A stretch of DNA of 47,761 bases, taken from assembly GCA_022447025.1 (NCBI GenBank), contig JAKUUL010000003.1, positions 1 to 47,761 on the forward strand. Direction: 5' to 3'. The DNA is from SAR86 cluster bacterium. GTDB taxonomy: Bacteria > Pseudomonadota > Gammaproteobacteria > Magnimaribacterales > Magnimaribacteraceae. This document shows positions 29,827 through 39,101 of this stretch, one piece after another. Each line of letters starts with the position of its first letter. The first letter of the stretch is position 1. Below the pieces are notes generated by a model. That model was not told the origin of the DNA, ran no database searches, and saw only the letters and a program-made list of their open reading frames with translations. The position numbers and the translations under genes were made by a program.

Positions 29827-31845
29827 ATGTCTAAAGAACTACAAGTCATATCAGAGTTTAATCCTGCAGGCGATCAACCTAAGGCCATTAAAGAATTAGT
29901 TGAAGGAGTCAATAGCGGTCTTCTTAATCAAACTTTATTGGGTGTCACCGGGTCAGGAAAAACATTTGCTATGGCAAAAGTAATTGAGGAGCTTCAGAGG
30001 CCTGCAATTATTATGGCGCACAATAAAACTTTAGCTGCCCAATTGTATGGAGAATTTAAGGAATTCTTACCAAACAATGCAGTTGAGTATTTCGTATCTT
30101 ATTACGACTACTATCAACCTGAAGCATATGTTCCTACCACAGATATTTACATTGAAAAAGATGCTTCCATAAATGAACACATAAACCAGATGCGTTTATC
30201 AGCAACTAAAGCTGTCATGGAAAGAAGGGATGTTGTGATAGTGGCATCAGTATCAGCAATTTATGGGTTAGGAGATCCTAAAAGATATTTCCAAATGGTT
30301 ATTCACTTAGATCGTGGAGAGCCAATAAACCAAAGGACACTTATCAGGAGACTGGCCGAGTTGCAATATGAAAGAAATGAAGCCGACTTTAGAAGATCTG
30401 TATACAGAGTGCGAGGAGATGTAATAGATGTTTTTCCTGCTGATTCAGAAAAAGAAGCTTTGAGAATAGAGCTATTTGGTAATGAAATAGAATCATTAAA
30501 ATACTTTGATCCGTTAACGGGAGAAGTTATTAGGGATGTTCCCAGAGCAACAATTTATCCAAAGTCTCACTACGTGACCTCAAGGGATAGAATTTTGAAA
30601 GCGGTTGAATTTATTAAAGAAGAGTTAGTGACCAGACTAGACGAGTTAAACAAAGAAAATAGACTGGTTGAAGCGCAACGGTTAGAACAGCGCACTTTAT
30701 ACGACATAGAGATGTTACAAGAACTTGGATTTTGTACAGGAATTGAAAATTATAGTAGATTTCTTTCAGACAGGCAGCCGGGCGAGCCGCCACCAACTCT
30801 TTATGATTATTTAGCAGACGACACTCTGGTTTTCATAGATGAGTCTCATGTTTCGTTACCACAATTGGGCGGTATGTTTCGAGGAGATCGCTCTAGAAAG
30901 CAAACTCTGGTTGATTACGGGTTTCGTCTCCCAGTTGCTTTGGATAATAGACCGTTAAGGTTTGACGAATGGGAAATGCTATCGGGTCAAAGAATCTTTG
31001 TTTCCGCGACTCCAGGAAAATATGAAAAGGAAAAATCAGGAAGAGTAGTTGAGTTGCTTGTTAGGCCAACGGGTTTGGTAGATCCTGAAGTTGAGGTTAA
31101 ACCAGCCACAAACCAAGTGGATGATTTACTTTCAGAAATTCATAAATATGCACCCAAGAATCAAAGGGTTTTAGTTACTGTGCTAACCAAGAGAATGGCA
31201 GAAGACCTGACTGACTATTTAGATGAAAATGGAATTCGAGTTAGGTATTTGCACTCCGACATAGACACAGTGGAAAGGATAGAGATCATTAGAGATCTCA
31301 GGCTCGGAGAATTTGATGTTCTTGTGGGCATCAACTTACTAAGGGAAGGTCTAGATATTCCAGAGGTTGCTTTGGTTGCTATCTTAGATGCCGATAAGGA
31401 AGGCTTCTTAAGATCTGATGTCTCTCTTATACAAACAATTGGAAGGGCAGCAAGACATATTTCTGGCAAAGCTATTCTCTATGCTGACAAGATTACTGGC
31501 TCAATGCAAAGGGCCATTGATGAAACTAGTCGAAGAAGAAAAGTTCAGGAAGACTTTAATAAGGAACACTCCATAACTCCTAAAGGAATAAAAAAATCTG
31601 TACTAGACATTATGGAAGGAGCAAGATCAACAAGAAAGAGAGGACAATCTAAGAGTAAGAAGAAATCTCTTGATATATTTAAATTTACTCCGCTCCAGGA
31701 GCTTAATGATCCTGATCAAATGAGAAAAGAAATTACCCTTTTAGAAGACCTGATGTATAAGCATGCTAAAAATCTAGAATTTGAAGAAGCTGCCGCTCAC
31801 AGAGATAGGGTAACTGAACTAAAAGAAAAGTTGTTTATGTCTTAA
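29827..31845 (+). CDS. uvrB: Excinuclease ABC subunit B
   Basis: [63 protein letters not shown]-terminal UVR motif. Confidence 0.98.
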   Translation: MSKELQVISEFNPAGDQPKAIKELVEGVNSGLLNQTLLGVTGSGKTFAMAKVIEELQRPAIIMAHNKTLAAQLYGEFKEFLPNNAVEYFVSYYDYYQPEAYVPTTDIYIEKDASINEHINQMRLSATKAVMERRDVVIVASVSAIYGLGDPKRYFQMVIHLDRGEPINQRTLIRRLAELQYERNEADFRRSVYRVRGDVIDVFPADSEKEALRIELFGNEIESLKYFDPLTGEVIRDVPRATIYPKSHYVTSRDRILKAVEFIKEELVTRLDELNKENRLVEAQRLEQRTLYDIEMLQELGFCTGIENYSRFLSDRQPGEPPPTLYDYLADDTLVFIDESHVSLPQLGGMFRGDRSRKQTLVDYGFRLPVALDNRPLRFDEWEMLSGQRIFVSATPGKYEKEKSGRVVELLVRPTGLVDPEVEVKPATNQVDDLLSEIHKYAPKNQRVLVTVLTKRMAEDLTDYLDENGIRVRYLHSDIDTVERIEIIRDLRLGEFDVLVGINLLREGLDIPEVALVAILDADKEGFLRSDVSLIQTIGRAARHISGKAILYADKITGSMQRAIDETSRRRKVQEDFNKEHSITPKGIKKSVLDIMEGARSTRKRGQSKSKKKSLDIFKFTPLQELNDPDQMRKEITLLEDLMYKHAKNLEFEEAAAHRDRVTELKEKLFMS

Positions 31846-31850
31846 CCAAG

Positions 31851-32609
31851 TTAAATGGAAGAATTCCTTTTAATTACAGAGAGAGTCCTATAGTAGAGTT
31901 GAATATTTTGCACATAGTCTACAGCCTCATTAATTCTGATGGTCATAGAAGGGTCATCTTCTTCTTTTGCCATAAGAATTAAAGTATTACAGATTTCAGT
32001 CCAACTATTAGCATTTCCATTCGCATTTAGTGTCTTCTTTCTGGCTTCTTTTAAGTAGCTAAAACCTAAATTGTAAGCAGCAATTGCCATCCAAAGTTTA
32101 TCTTGTCTAGGAATAGATTCAGGGAGTCTTTCTAAAAGACTCTGAAAGTAAATAGAACCACCCATCACACTTTGCTTAGGGTCAGTTCTTTTAGTGATAC
32201 CTACCTCCTTAGCTGTTTTTTGGGTAAGCATCATTAATCCTCGGACCCCAGTTTTTGAGATGGCTTTAGGATTCCAATGTGATTCTTGATAACTAATTGC
32301 AGCTAGAAGAGTCCAGTGCTGATCTGTTTGACTAGCAGCCTCTTTAAATAAATTTACCCATTCAGGTAGCCTTTGATTCATACGAGCAACGAAGATCTCT
32401 TTTCCGGCAGGGTCCTGTTCCTTCCAGAGTAGATTTAACTCTTCTTCTAGATAAATTGTATTGTTAGAGTTGAACGAAACGACGGAATTATCAAGACCTA
32501 ATAAGGCGATAACTAGAAGACCAAAAAAGGAAACCAATCTTATCTTGTTCAAAACAAAAAATACCCCTCTTGGGTGTGTAATTATAAATAACAATTTACG
32601 ATTAATCAC
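31851..32609 (-). CDS. Lytic transglycosylase, MltF-like catalytic domain without the N-terminal solute-binding domain
   Basis: WTLLAAISYQESHWNPKAISKTGVRGLMMLTQKTAKEVGITKRTDPKQSVMGGSIYFQSLLERLPESIP...LWMAIAAYNLGFSYL closely resembles the MltF SLT domain; only about 90 aa precede it. Start codon uncertain. Confidence 0.85.
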   Translation of the reverse strand: MINRKLLFIITHPRGVFFVLNKIRLVSFFGLLVIALLGLDNSVVSFNSNNTIYLEEELNLLWKEQDPAGKEIFVARMNQRLPEWVNLFKEAASQTDQHWTLLAAISYQESHWNPKAISKTGVRGLMMLTQKTAKEVGITKRTDPKQSVMGGSIYFQSLLERLPESIPRQDKLWMAIAAYNLGFSYLKEARKKTLNANGNANSWTEICNTLILMAKEEDDPSMTIRINEAVDYVQNIQLYYRTLSVIKRNSSI

Positions 32610-32611
32610 TA

Positions 32612-32647
32612 TATATTGTGTTCAAGAACTTAAGACAACACAATATA
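32612..32647. repeat. Inverted repeat TATATTGTGTT-N14-AACACAATATA in the lytic transglycosylase/purL divergent intergenic region
   Basis: 11-bp perfect arms at 32612-32622 and 32637-32647. Confidence 0.75.
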
Positions 32648-32676
32648 AAGTGGTTTTTGTATTTCTTTGCTTAATC

Positions 32677-32682
32677 TATAAT
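32677..32682 (+). promoter_or_regulatory. Putative -10 element (TATAAT) for purL
   Basis: Exact TATAAT about 17 bp before the purL ATG; a weak TTTTTG lies 17 bp upstream. Confidence 0.4.
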
Positions 32683-32699
32683 ACGCCCCTCAAAACTCA

Positions 32700-35600
32700 A
32701 TGGTTTCAACGAAAGACGAGCTTTCCTCATTCGTTGCTTTAAAGAGGCAACAAGGTCTTTCTGAGTTTAGATTAAAAGCTCTTGTAGAACTTATCAAAAG
32801 AGATTTTTCTGACATCCAATCAATAAATTGTGAAGATTTTTTCTTTTGCTCTCTATCAGAGGATAGTAATGAATTAAGAATTCAAACAGAAGATAGACTT
32901 AGTAAAATTTTAAAGGCTCAAGTCGTAAAGAGAGAGCTAAAGGCAGATCAATTTATTTTGATTCCTAGAATAGGCACTATTTCACCTTGGTCTTCAAAAG
33001 CTACAGACATTCTTTCTAATGCAGGTCTTAAACCTCTTAAAAGAATTGAAAAAGGCTTATGTTTTACCTTGGAAACTCAATCCGATTTGAAAGAACAATC
33101 ACTTAATGAGATAGGTAAAAAAATATATGATCGAATGACCCAAACTGTCATAACAACAGTTTCAGATGCTCAGAAATTATTCAAACAAGCTCAGCCCAAG
33201 TCAGTTCTTAGCATTGATATTTTTGAAAAAGGAAAAAAGTCTTTACAAGAAGCAAATAGCTCTTTGGGTTTAGCTTTAAGTGAAGAGGAGATAGATTATT
33301 TGTACAACAGTTACCTAGAAAAAAAATCAAATCCGACTGATGCTGAACTTATGATGTTTGCTCAGGCAAATTCTGAACATTGTCGGCACAAGATTTTTAA
33401 TGCTCAGTGGGAAATAGATGGTCAAACTCTTTCAATGAGTCTTTTTGACATGATCCGTAATACTTATAAAAAAAGTCCCCATGGAGTCCTTTCAGCTTAT
33501 GAAGATAACGCTGCAATACTAAAGGGCCATAAAGCTAAGAGATTTTTTCCAAATCCTGCATCCATCTATAAAACTGAAGAAGAGCCAATACATTTGGTAA
33601 CAAAAGTAGAAACGCATAATCATCCAACTGCTATTTCACCTTTTCCAGGTGCTTCAACAGGTTCAGGTGGAGAAATTAGGGATGAAGGTGCGACTGGAAG
33701 AGGAGCAAAGCCAAAAGCAGGTCTATGTGGTTTTAGTGTTTCAAATTTAAGGATTCCTAATTTTGAAGAAAAATGGGAAGGGAAAGAGAATAAACCCGAT
33801 CGAATTTGTTCACCTTTACAGATAATGCTAGAAGCCCCAATCGGAGCAGCTGCTTTCAACAATGAATTCGGCAGACCTAATATATTGGGTTACTTCCGTA
33901 CCTTTGAAATGGAAATTAATGAGAATACTTATGGTTATCACAAACCTATTATGCTTGCGGGAGGTTTAGGCAACATAAGAGACTCTCATGTAAAGAAAAG
34001 TTCAGTACCGGTTGGCTCTAAACTAATTGTTTTGGGTGGACCGGCTATGCTAATCGGGTTAGGCGGGGGTTCTGCATCCTCTTTGTTATCTGGAGAAGCT
34101 GAATTGGACTTAGATTTTGCTTCTGTTCAGAGAGATAACGCTGAAATGGAAAGAAGGTGCCAAGAGGTTATTGATAATTGCTGGCAGAGAGGAGACTCAA
34201 ATCCCATTTTATTTATTCACGATGTAGGTGCAGGGGGTCTATCTAATGCTATACCAGAACTAATAAAAGATAGTGGACATGGGGGCTTAATACAACTTAG
34301 AGACATCCCTAATGCCGAACCAGATATGTCGCCTATGGAAATTTGGTGCAATGAATCTCAAGAAAGATACGTAATGGCCATAGAGACTAAAGAATTAAAA
34401 GGATTCTTAGATATATGTGAAAGGGAAAGGTGCCCTGTCGCAGTTCTAGGAGAAATAACGGAAGGAAATGACCTCAAAGTACATGATTCACTATTTGATA
34501 ATTATCCAATCGACATCTCTCTGGAGACTCTTTTTGGAAACACACCAAAATTGGTCAGGAAGTTTACAAGAGAAAAGGAAGAAATTACTGAGTCCAAGCC
34601 TCTTGATCAAGATATTAATTCTTTACTAAGAAGTGTTTTGCGACATCCAGCTGTAGGAAGCAAGAGTTTTTTGATAACAATTGGGGACAGATCAATAACA
34701 GGTTTAATATCAAGGGATCAAATGGTAGGCCCTTGGCAAGTTCCAGTGGCAGATAATTCTGTAACTCTTTCTAGTTTTTTCTCCTCCACTGGAGAAGCAA
34801 TGGCAATTGGCGAAAAAACCCCTTGTGCAATTATTAATTCGAAAGCTGCTTCTAGGATGGCAGTAGGTGAAGCAGTTACAAACATTATATCTTCAGGAAT
34901 AGAGCAACTTTCAGACATAAAAATTTCTGCAAATTGGATGGGTGCACCAGATAAGTTAAAAGGAGATCAAGATCTTTATGAAGCAGTTGAGGCAGTTGGC
35001 ATGGATCTTTGTCCTAAGTGGGATATATGTATACCTGTGGGTAAGGATTCTTTATCCATGGCTACTAGTTGGCGTGATGAAGAAAAGAATGAACATTCAG
35101 TTACTTCTCCTCTATCCCTAATAGTTTCAGCTTTTGCTCCACTTAAAGATGTAAATTTAGCAATCACTCCACAGATTAACTTAACATCCAGCAAATCTTC
35201 AGAACTAATTTTTATTGATCTAGCAAAAGGAAAGAAAAGAATGGGAGGAAGTATTGCTTTCCAAGTATCTTCTCAATTCCTAGGATCAGTTCCAGATGTT
35301 GAGTGTGTAAATGAAATGCCTGAATTAGTAAAAGTTATGCATCAGCTTATAAAAGAAAAGAAGGTTATCGCCTACCACGACCGATCTGACGGCGGTTTAA
35401 TTTGCAGTCTTCTAGAGATGGCTTTTTGTGGAAGAAGTGGACTTGATATAAAGCTAGATGAAGTTTGCGAAACTAATAAACAAATACTAGAATTTTTATT
35501 TAACGAAGAATTGGGAATGGTAATTCAAGTTCCAACTGAAAATACAGAAGAGGTTATCAATTTAGTTTCTGAAGTAGGTTTAAAAGATCATATTTACAGT

Positions 35601-36611
35601 ATTGCTTCACCAAATGAATCAAAGGACATTAAAGTCTATCAACATGAGAGTTTAGCTTTCGAATGGAAGTTAAGTGATCTTCTTAAAGAATGGAACTTCG
35701 TGAGCCATAAAATGCAATCTCTTAGAGACAATCCTAAGACTGCTGATGACGAGTATTTGTTTGATACTGACGACAAAAGAAAAGGATTAAATCCCAAGGT
35801 TTCATTTGAAATCCCAAAAAAATTAATACCTTCATCTCGAAAACCTCAAATCGCAATACTTAGAGAACAAGGTGTTAATGGGCAAGTAGAAATGGCAGCT
35901 GCTTTTGATAGGGTGGGATTCTCTTGTATTGATGTTCATATGACAGATTTAATAAAAGGTAAGAGAAAGTTAGAGGAATTTAGTGGTTTAGTGGCTTGTG
36001 GAGGATTTTCTTACGGCGATGTACTAGGAGCGGGTGAAGGTTGGGCTACAAGTATTCTTTACAATGATAAATTAAGTCGAGATTTTATAAATTATTTCAG
36101 TCGAGAAGATGTATTTACTTTGGGGGTTTGTAACGGCTGTCAAATGTTGGCACTTCTATCAGAGCTTATACCTGACACTGGTTTATGGCCCAAGTTTGCA
36201 AGAAATGAATCTGAAAAATTCGAAGCACGATTAATCCAATTGCTGGTTAATAAATCACCTTCAATCTTTTTTAAAGATATGGAGAATTCAGTTATGCCCG
36301 TAGCAGTTGCACATGGAGAGGGCCAAGTCAGTTTAGCCAGAAGTGAAATAGATAAATTAATTCATCGAGGGTTAGTGCCTATAACTTATGCTGATGATGA
36401 AGGTCAAACAACAGAGGCCTACCCTAATAATCCGAATGGCTCTTTGTCAGGTATAGCAGGAGTAACAAATTCTTTAGGAACAATAACTTTAATGATGCCG
36501 CACCCAGAGAGATCATTTTTATCTGCACAACATTCTTGGAAACCAGAGGATTGGGATGAATACAGTCCGTGGATTAAGTTCTTTTTAAATGCCAGAGAGT
36601 TTATTGGTTAG
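32700..36611 (+). CDS. purL: Phosphoribosylformylglycinamidine synthase
   Basis: 1303 aa; MMFAQANSEHCRHKIFNA, KVETHNHPTAISPFPGASTGSGGEIRDEGATGRGA, GVCNGCQML glutaminase motif. Confidence 0.98.
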   Translation: MVSTKDELSSFVALKRQQGLSEFRLKALVELIKRDFSDIQSINCEDFFFCSLSEDSNELRIQTEDRLSKILKAQVVKRELKADQFILIPRIGTISPWSSKATDILSNAGLKPLKRIEKGLCFTLETQSDLKEQSLNEIGKKIYDRMTQTVITTVSDAQKLFKQAQPKSVLSIDIFEKGKKSLQEANSSLGLALSEEEIDYLYNSYLEKKSNPTDAELMMFAQANSEHCRHKIFNAQWEIDGQTLSMSLFDMIRNTYKKSPHGVLSAYEDNAAILKGHKAKRFFPNPASIYKTEEEPIHLVTKVETHNHPTAISPFPGASTGSGGEIRDEGATGRGAKPKAGLCGFSVSNLRIPNFEEKWEGKENKPDRICSPLQIMLEAPIGAAAFNNEFGRPNILGYFRTFEMEINENTYGYHKPIMLAGGLGNIRDSHVKKSSVPVGSKLIVLGGPAMLIGLGGGSASSLLSGEAELDLDFASVQRDNAEMERRCQEVIDNCWQRGDSNPILFIHDVGAGGLSNAIPELIKDSGHGGLIQLRDIPNAEPDMSPMEIWCNESQERYVMAIETKELKGFLDICERERCPVAVLGEITEGNDLKVHDSLFDNYPIDISLETLFGNTPKLVRKFTREKEEITESKPLDQDINSLLRSVLRHPAVGSKSFLITIGDRSITGLISRDQMVGPWQVPVADNSVTLSSFFSSTGEAMAIGEKTPCAIINSKAASRMAVGEAVTNIISSGIEQLSDIKISANWMGAPDKLKGDQDLYEAVEAVGMDLCPKWDICIPVGKDSLSMATSWRDEEKNEHSVTSPLSLIVSAFAPLKDVNLAITPQINLTSSKSSELIFIDLAKGKKRMGGSIAFQVSSQFLGSVPDVECVNEMPELVKVMHQLIKEKKVIAYHDRSDGGLICSLLEMAFCGRSGLDIKLDEVCETNKQILEFLFNEELGMVIQVPTENTEEVINLVSEVGLKDHIYSIASPNESKDIKVYQHESLAFEWKLSDLLKEWNFVSHKMQSLRDNPKTADDEYLFDTDDKRKGLNPKVSFEIPKKLIPSSRKPQIAILREQGVNGQVEMAAAFDRVGFSCIDVHMTDLIKGKRKLEEFSGLVACGGFSYGDVLGAGEGWATSILYNDKLSRDFINYFSREDVFTLGVCNGCQMLALLSELIPDTGLWPKFARNESEKFEARLIQLLVNKSPSIFFKDMENSVMPVAVAHGEGQVSLARSEIDKLIHRGLVPITYADDEGQTTEAYPNNPNGSLSGIAGVTNSLGTITLMMPHPERSFLSAQHSWKPEDWDEYSPWIKFFLNAREFIG

Positions 36612-37152
36612 GTTTTTTAGCTGGCCTTTCTATGGTCTCAATTCTTAAATCAAATTTGTTATTTTTCCTGTCATTCAGATAATGCTTCAGGACCAAAGGC
36701 ACAAACGGGAAAGCAAGTTCCTCCCAAGGAATACTGTCTTCTTCAAATAATCTTACCTCAAGACTTTCAGAAGTTGGACCAAAGTCTTCTGCAACAACCT
36801 CTGCTAAAAAAAGCATATAGATTTGACTGATCTGAGGAATATTAAAAATTGCATAAAGATGATCCATCTTTACCTCAGTGCTTGTTTCTTCAAGAGTTTC
36901 TCGGAAGGCTCCTTGCTCTATAGTTTCTCCGTTTTCTAAAAATCCAGCAGGCAATGTCCATAAACCTTGTCTAGGATGAATAGCCCGTTTACACAAAAGA
37001 ATTGTTTCTTCTTTTATGGGTAAGGTACCAGTCACAATTTTGGGGTTTTGATAATGAATATCGTCGCAACTTGTGCAGCAATATCTTGGTAGATTGTCAC
37101 CTTCTGGAATCTTAAGCTCCACCTCACTGCCACAACTGCTGCAATATTTCAT
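36601..37152 (-). CDS. Nudix hydrolase with N-terminal zinc ribbon
   Basis: CSSCG...CCTSC zinc ribbon; Nudix box GFLENGETIEQGAFRETLEETST. Confidence 0.92.
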   Translation of the reverse strand: MKYCSSCGSEVELKIPEGDNLPRYCCTSCDDIHYQNPKIVTGTLPIKEETILLCKRAIHPRQGLWTLPAGFLENGETIEQGAFRETLEETSTEVKMDHLYAIFNIPQISQIYMLFLAEVVAEDFGPTSESLEVRLFEEDSIPWEELAFPFVPLVLKHYLNDRKNNKFDLRIETIERPAKKPNQ

Positions 37153-37221
37153 TTGTTAAGGATTATTTTGATTTGATTTTCGGAAGTATAAACTATTATG
37201 TAAGTTAAAAATTAACTATCC

Positions 37222-37848
37222 ATGCTCAAAAAAATAGAGGACAACCTCAATAAAAAAGAATCAACTTGGCTAGATCAGTTGTCATTGAAACAATCTGATC
37301 CTAAATCAGATTTACCTAAAGCAGCTGTACTTATAGCCTTAACAGATGAAGAAAACCCTGAGGTCATCTACACTTTGAGGTCAAATAAGGTTTCTTCTCA
37401 TCAAGGAGAGGTTTCTTTTCCAGGTGGAATGCAAGAAGAATCAGACACTTCTTTGATAATAACTGCTTTAAGAGAATCAGAAGAAGAGATAGGTCTACCA
37501 CAGAATTGTGTAAAAATTTTAGGATCTCTAGATACCATGGTTAGTAGGTTTAATGTCAGTGTTACACCCTTTGTGGGTGTTATTCCTGGCGATGTTGAGC
37601 TTAATACAAGCTCAGAAGAAATCGAGGCATGCTTTAGAGTGCCACTTTCTTTTCTTTTAAAGGACAAAAGATATAGAAATGATGAAGTAAATAGAAACGG
37701 AGAAACTTTTTATATGCCTGCTTACAAGTATAGTTCCTACGTAATTTGGGGCTTAACCGCTATGATTACAGTTAATTTTTTGAATAGAGCTCTAGATGCG
37801 AAGATTGATATGTCTTTACCAAGTAAAATAGAAGGAGAGGAAGGATGA
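37222..37848 (+). CDS. Nudix hydrolase, CoA pyrophosphatase (NudL-like)
   Basis: [41 protein letters not shown] (CoA-type UPF0035 plus Nudix box). Confidence 0.9.
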   Translation: MLKKIEDNLNKKESTWLDQLSLKQSDPKSDLPKAAVLIALTDEENPEVIYTLRSNKVSSHQGEVSFPGGMQEESDTSLIITALRESEEEIGLPQNCVKILGSLDTMVSRFNVSVTPFVGVIPGDVELNTSSEEIEACFRVPLSFLLKDKRYRNDEVNRNGETFYMPAYKYSSYVIWGLTAMITVNFLNRALDAKIDMSLPSKIEGEEG

Positions 37849-38372
37849 AGTTTGATCTAGGGGAATACTCTGTTGAGACAGACGGAGATAATTTTTATAT
37901 TGCTGAGACGGCTATAGTATTAGGCAAGGTCAGGTTATGTAGAGATGCCAGTGTCTGGTTTGGAGCTGTCTTAAGAGGTGATACGGAACTGATTACTGTG
38001 GGAGAAGGCAGTAATGTTCAGGATGGAGCAGTCGTCCATACTGATTTGGGTTTTCCGGTAGAAATAGGAAAAGATGTAACAATAGGTCATCAAGCCATGC
38101 TTCATGGCTGTTGCATAGGAGATGGGAGTTTAATTGGCATAAATGCGGTGGTGTTAAATGGCGCAAAAGTAGGATCCGGTTGTTTAATTGCATCCAATGC
38201 TTTAGTCACTGAAGGCATGGAAGTACCCGATGGATCTGTTGTCATGGGTTCACCCGGAAAAATTAAAGGATCCCTTGACGAAGATAAAAAGAAGGGATTG
38301 TTGCTTTCTGCCCAGCATTACGTGCAGAATTACAAAAGATTTAAAGTAGAATTAACTAAAGTGGAGGACTAA
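37845..38372 (+). CDS. Gamma-carbonic anhydrase family protein (left-handed beta-helix)
   Basis: [50 protein letters not shown]. Confidence 0.92.
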   Translation: MKFDLGEYSVETDGDNFYIAETAIVLGKVRLCRDASVWFGAVLRGDTELITVGEGSNVQDGAVVHTDLGFPVEIGKDVTIGHQAMLHGCCIGDGSLIGINAVVLNGAKVGSGCLIASNALVTEGMEVPDGSVVMGSPGKIKGSLDEDKKKGLLLSAQHYVQNYKRFKVELTKVED

Positions 38373-38375
38373 TTT

Positions 38376-39077
38376 ATGAAGACAGAAACAGTTAATTACC
38401 AAGCCAAAAACATTGATTTAAAGGGCTATGTAGCTTTTCCAGATGCTGAGAATGCTCCTTTAGTATTAATAGTACATACTTGGGCTGGTAAAGATGAATT
38501 TGTTCATCAAAGGGCTGAAGATCTTGCTGCTTTAGGGTATGTTGGATTTGCTGTAGATATGTACGGAAATGGAAAAGTAGGAGCAGACACAGCAGAAAAT
38601 GAATCGCTGATGACCCCGCTAGTAAGCGATAGAGACATGTTGAAGGATCGTATTGTTTCGGCTTTAAATTACGGAAAGAGCTTACCAGGAGTTGATTCGA
38701 GTCGAGCTGCTGCTATCGGGTACTGCTTTGGGGGATTAGTTGTGCTTGATCTGGCTAGGTCTGGAGAAGATTTGAGTGGAGTAGTGAGTTTTCACGGTCT
38801 TTTGATGCCTTCTGATATTTCAGAAAAAGGAATCAAAGCTAAAGTCTTAGTTTTGCATGGAGAAAGAGATCCAATGGTGCCTCTTGATATGGTAGATACA
38901 TTTCAAAAAGAAATGACCGAAGCAGAAGCAGATTGGCAATTACATAGTTATGGGGGAACCTATCATGCCTTTACCAATCCGGATGCAAATGATCCAAACC
39001 TAGGTACCCAGTTCAACAAGTCTGCAAATGATAGGTCTTGGCAGTCTATGAAGAACTTCTTTGCGGAGATTTTTTAG
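38376..39077 (+). CDS. Dienelactone hydrolase family protein
   Basis: alpha/beta hydrolase; AAIGYCFGGLVVLDLAR nucleophile motif (Cys), LHGERDPMVPLDM, YGGTYHAFTNPDAND. Confidence 0.92.
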   Translation: MKTETVNYQAKNIDLKGYVAFPDAENAPLVLIVHTWAGKDEFVHQRAEDLAALGYVGFAVDMYGNGKVGADTAENESLMTPLVSDRDMLKDRIVSALNYGKSLPGVDSSRAAAIGYCFGGLVVLDLARSGEDLSGVVSFHGLLMPSDISEKGIKAKVLVLHGERDPMVPLDMVDTFQKEMTEAEADWQLHSYGGTYHAFTNPDANDPNLGTQFNKSANDRSWQSMKNFFAEIF

Positions 39078-39101
39078 AAGTTTAAGCTTTTTGAGATTAG
39101 T

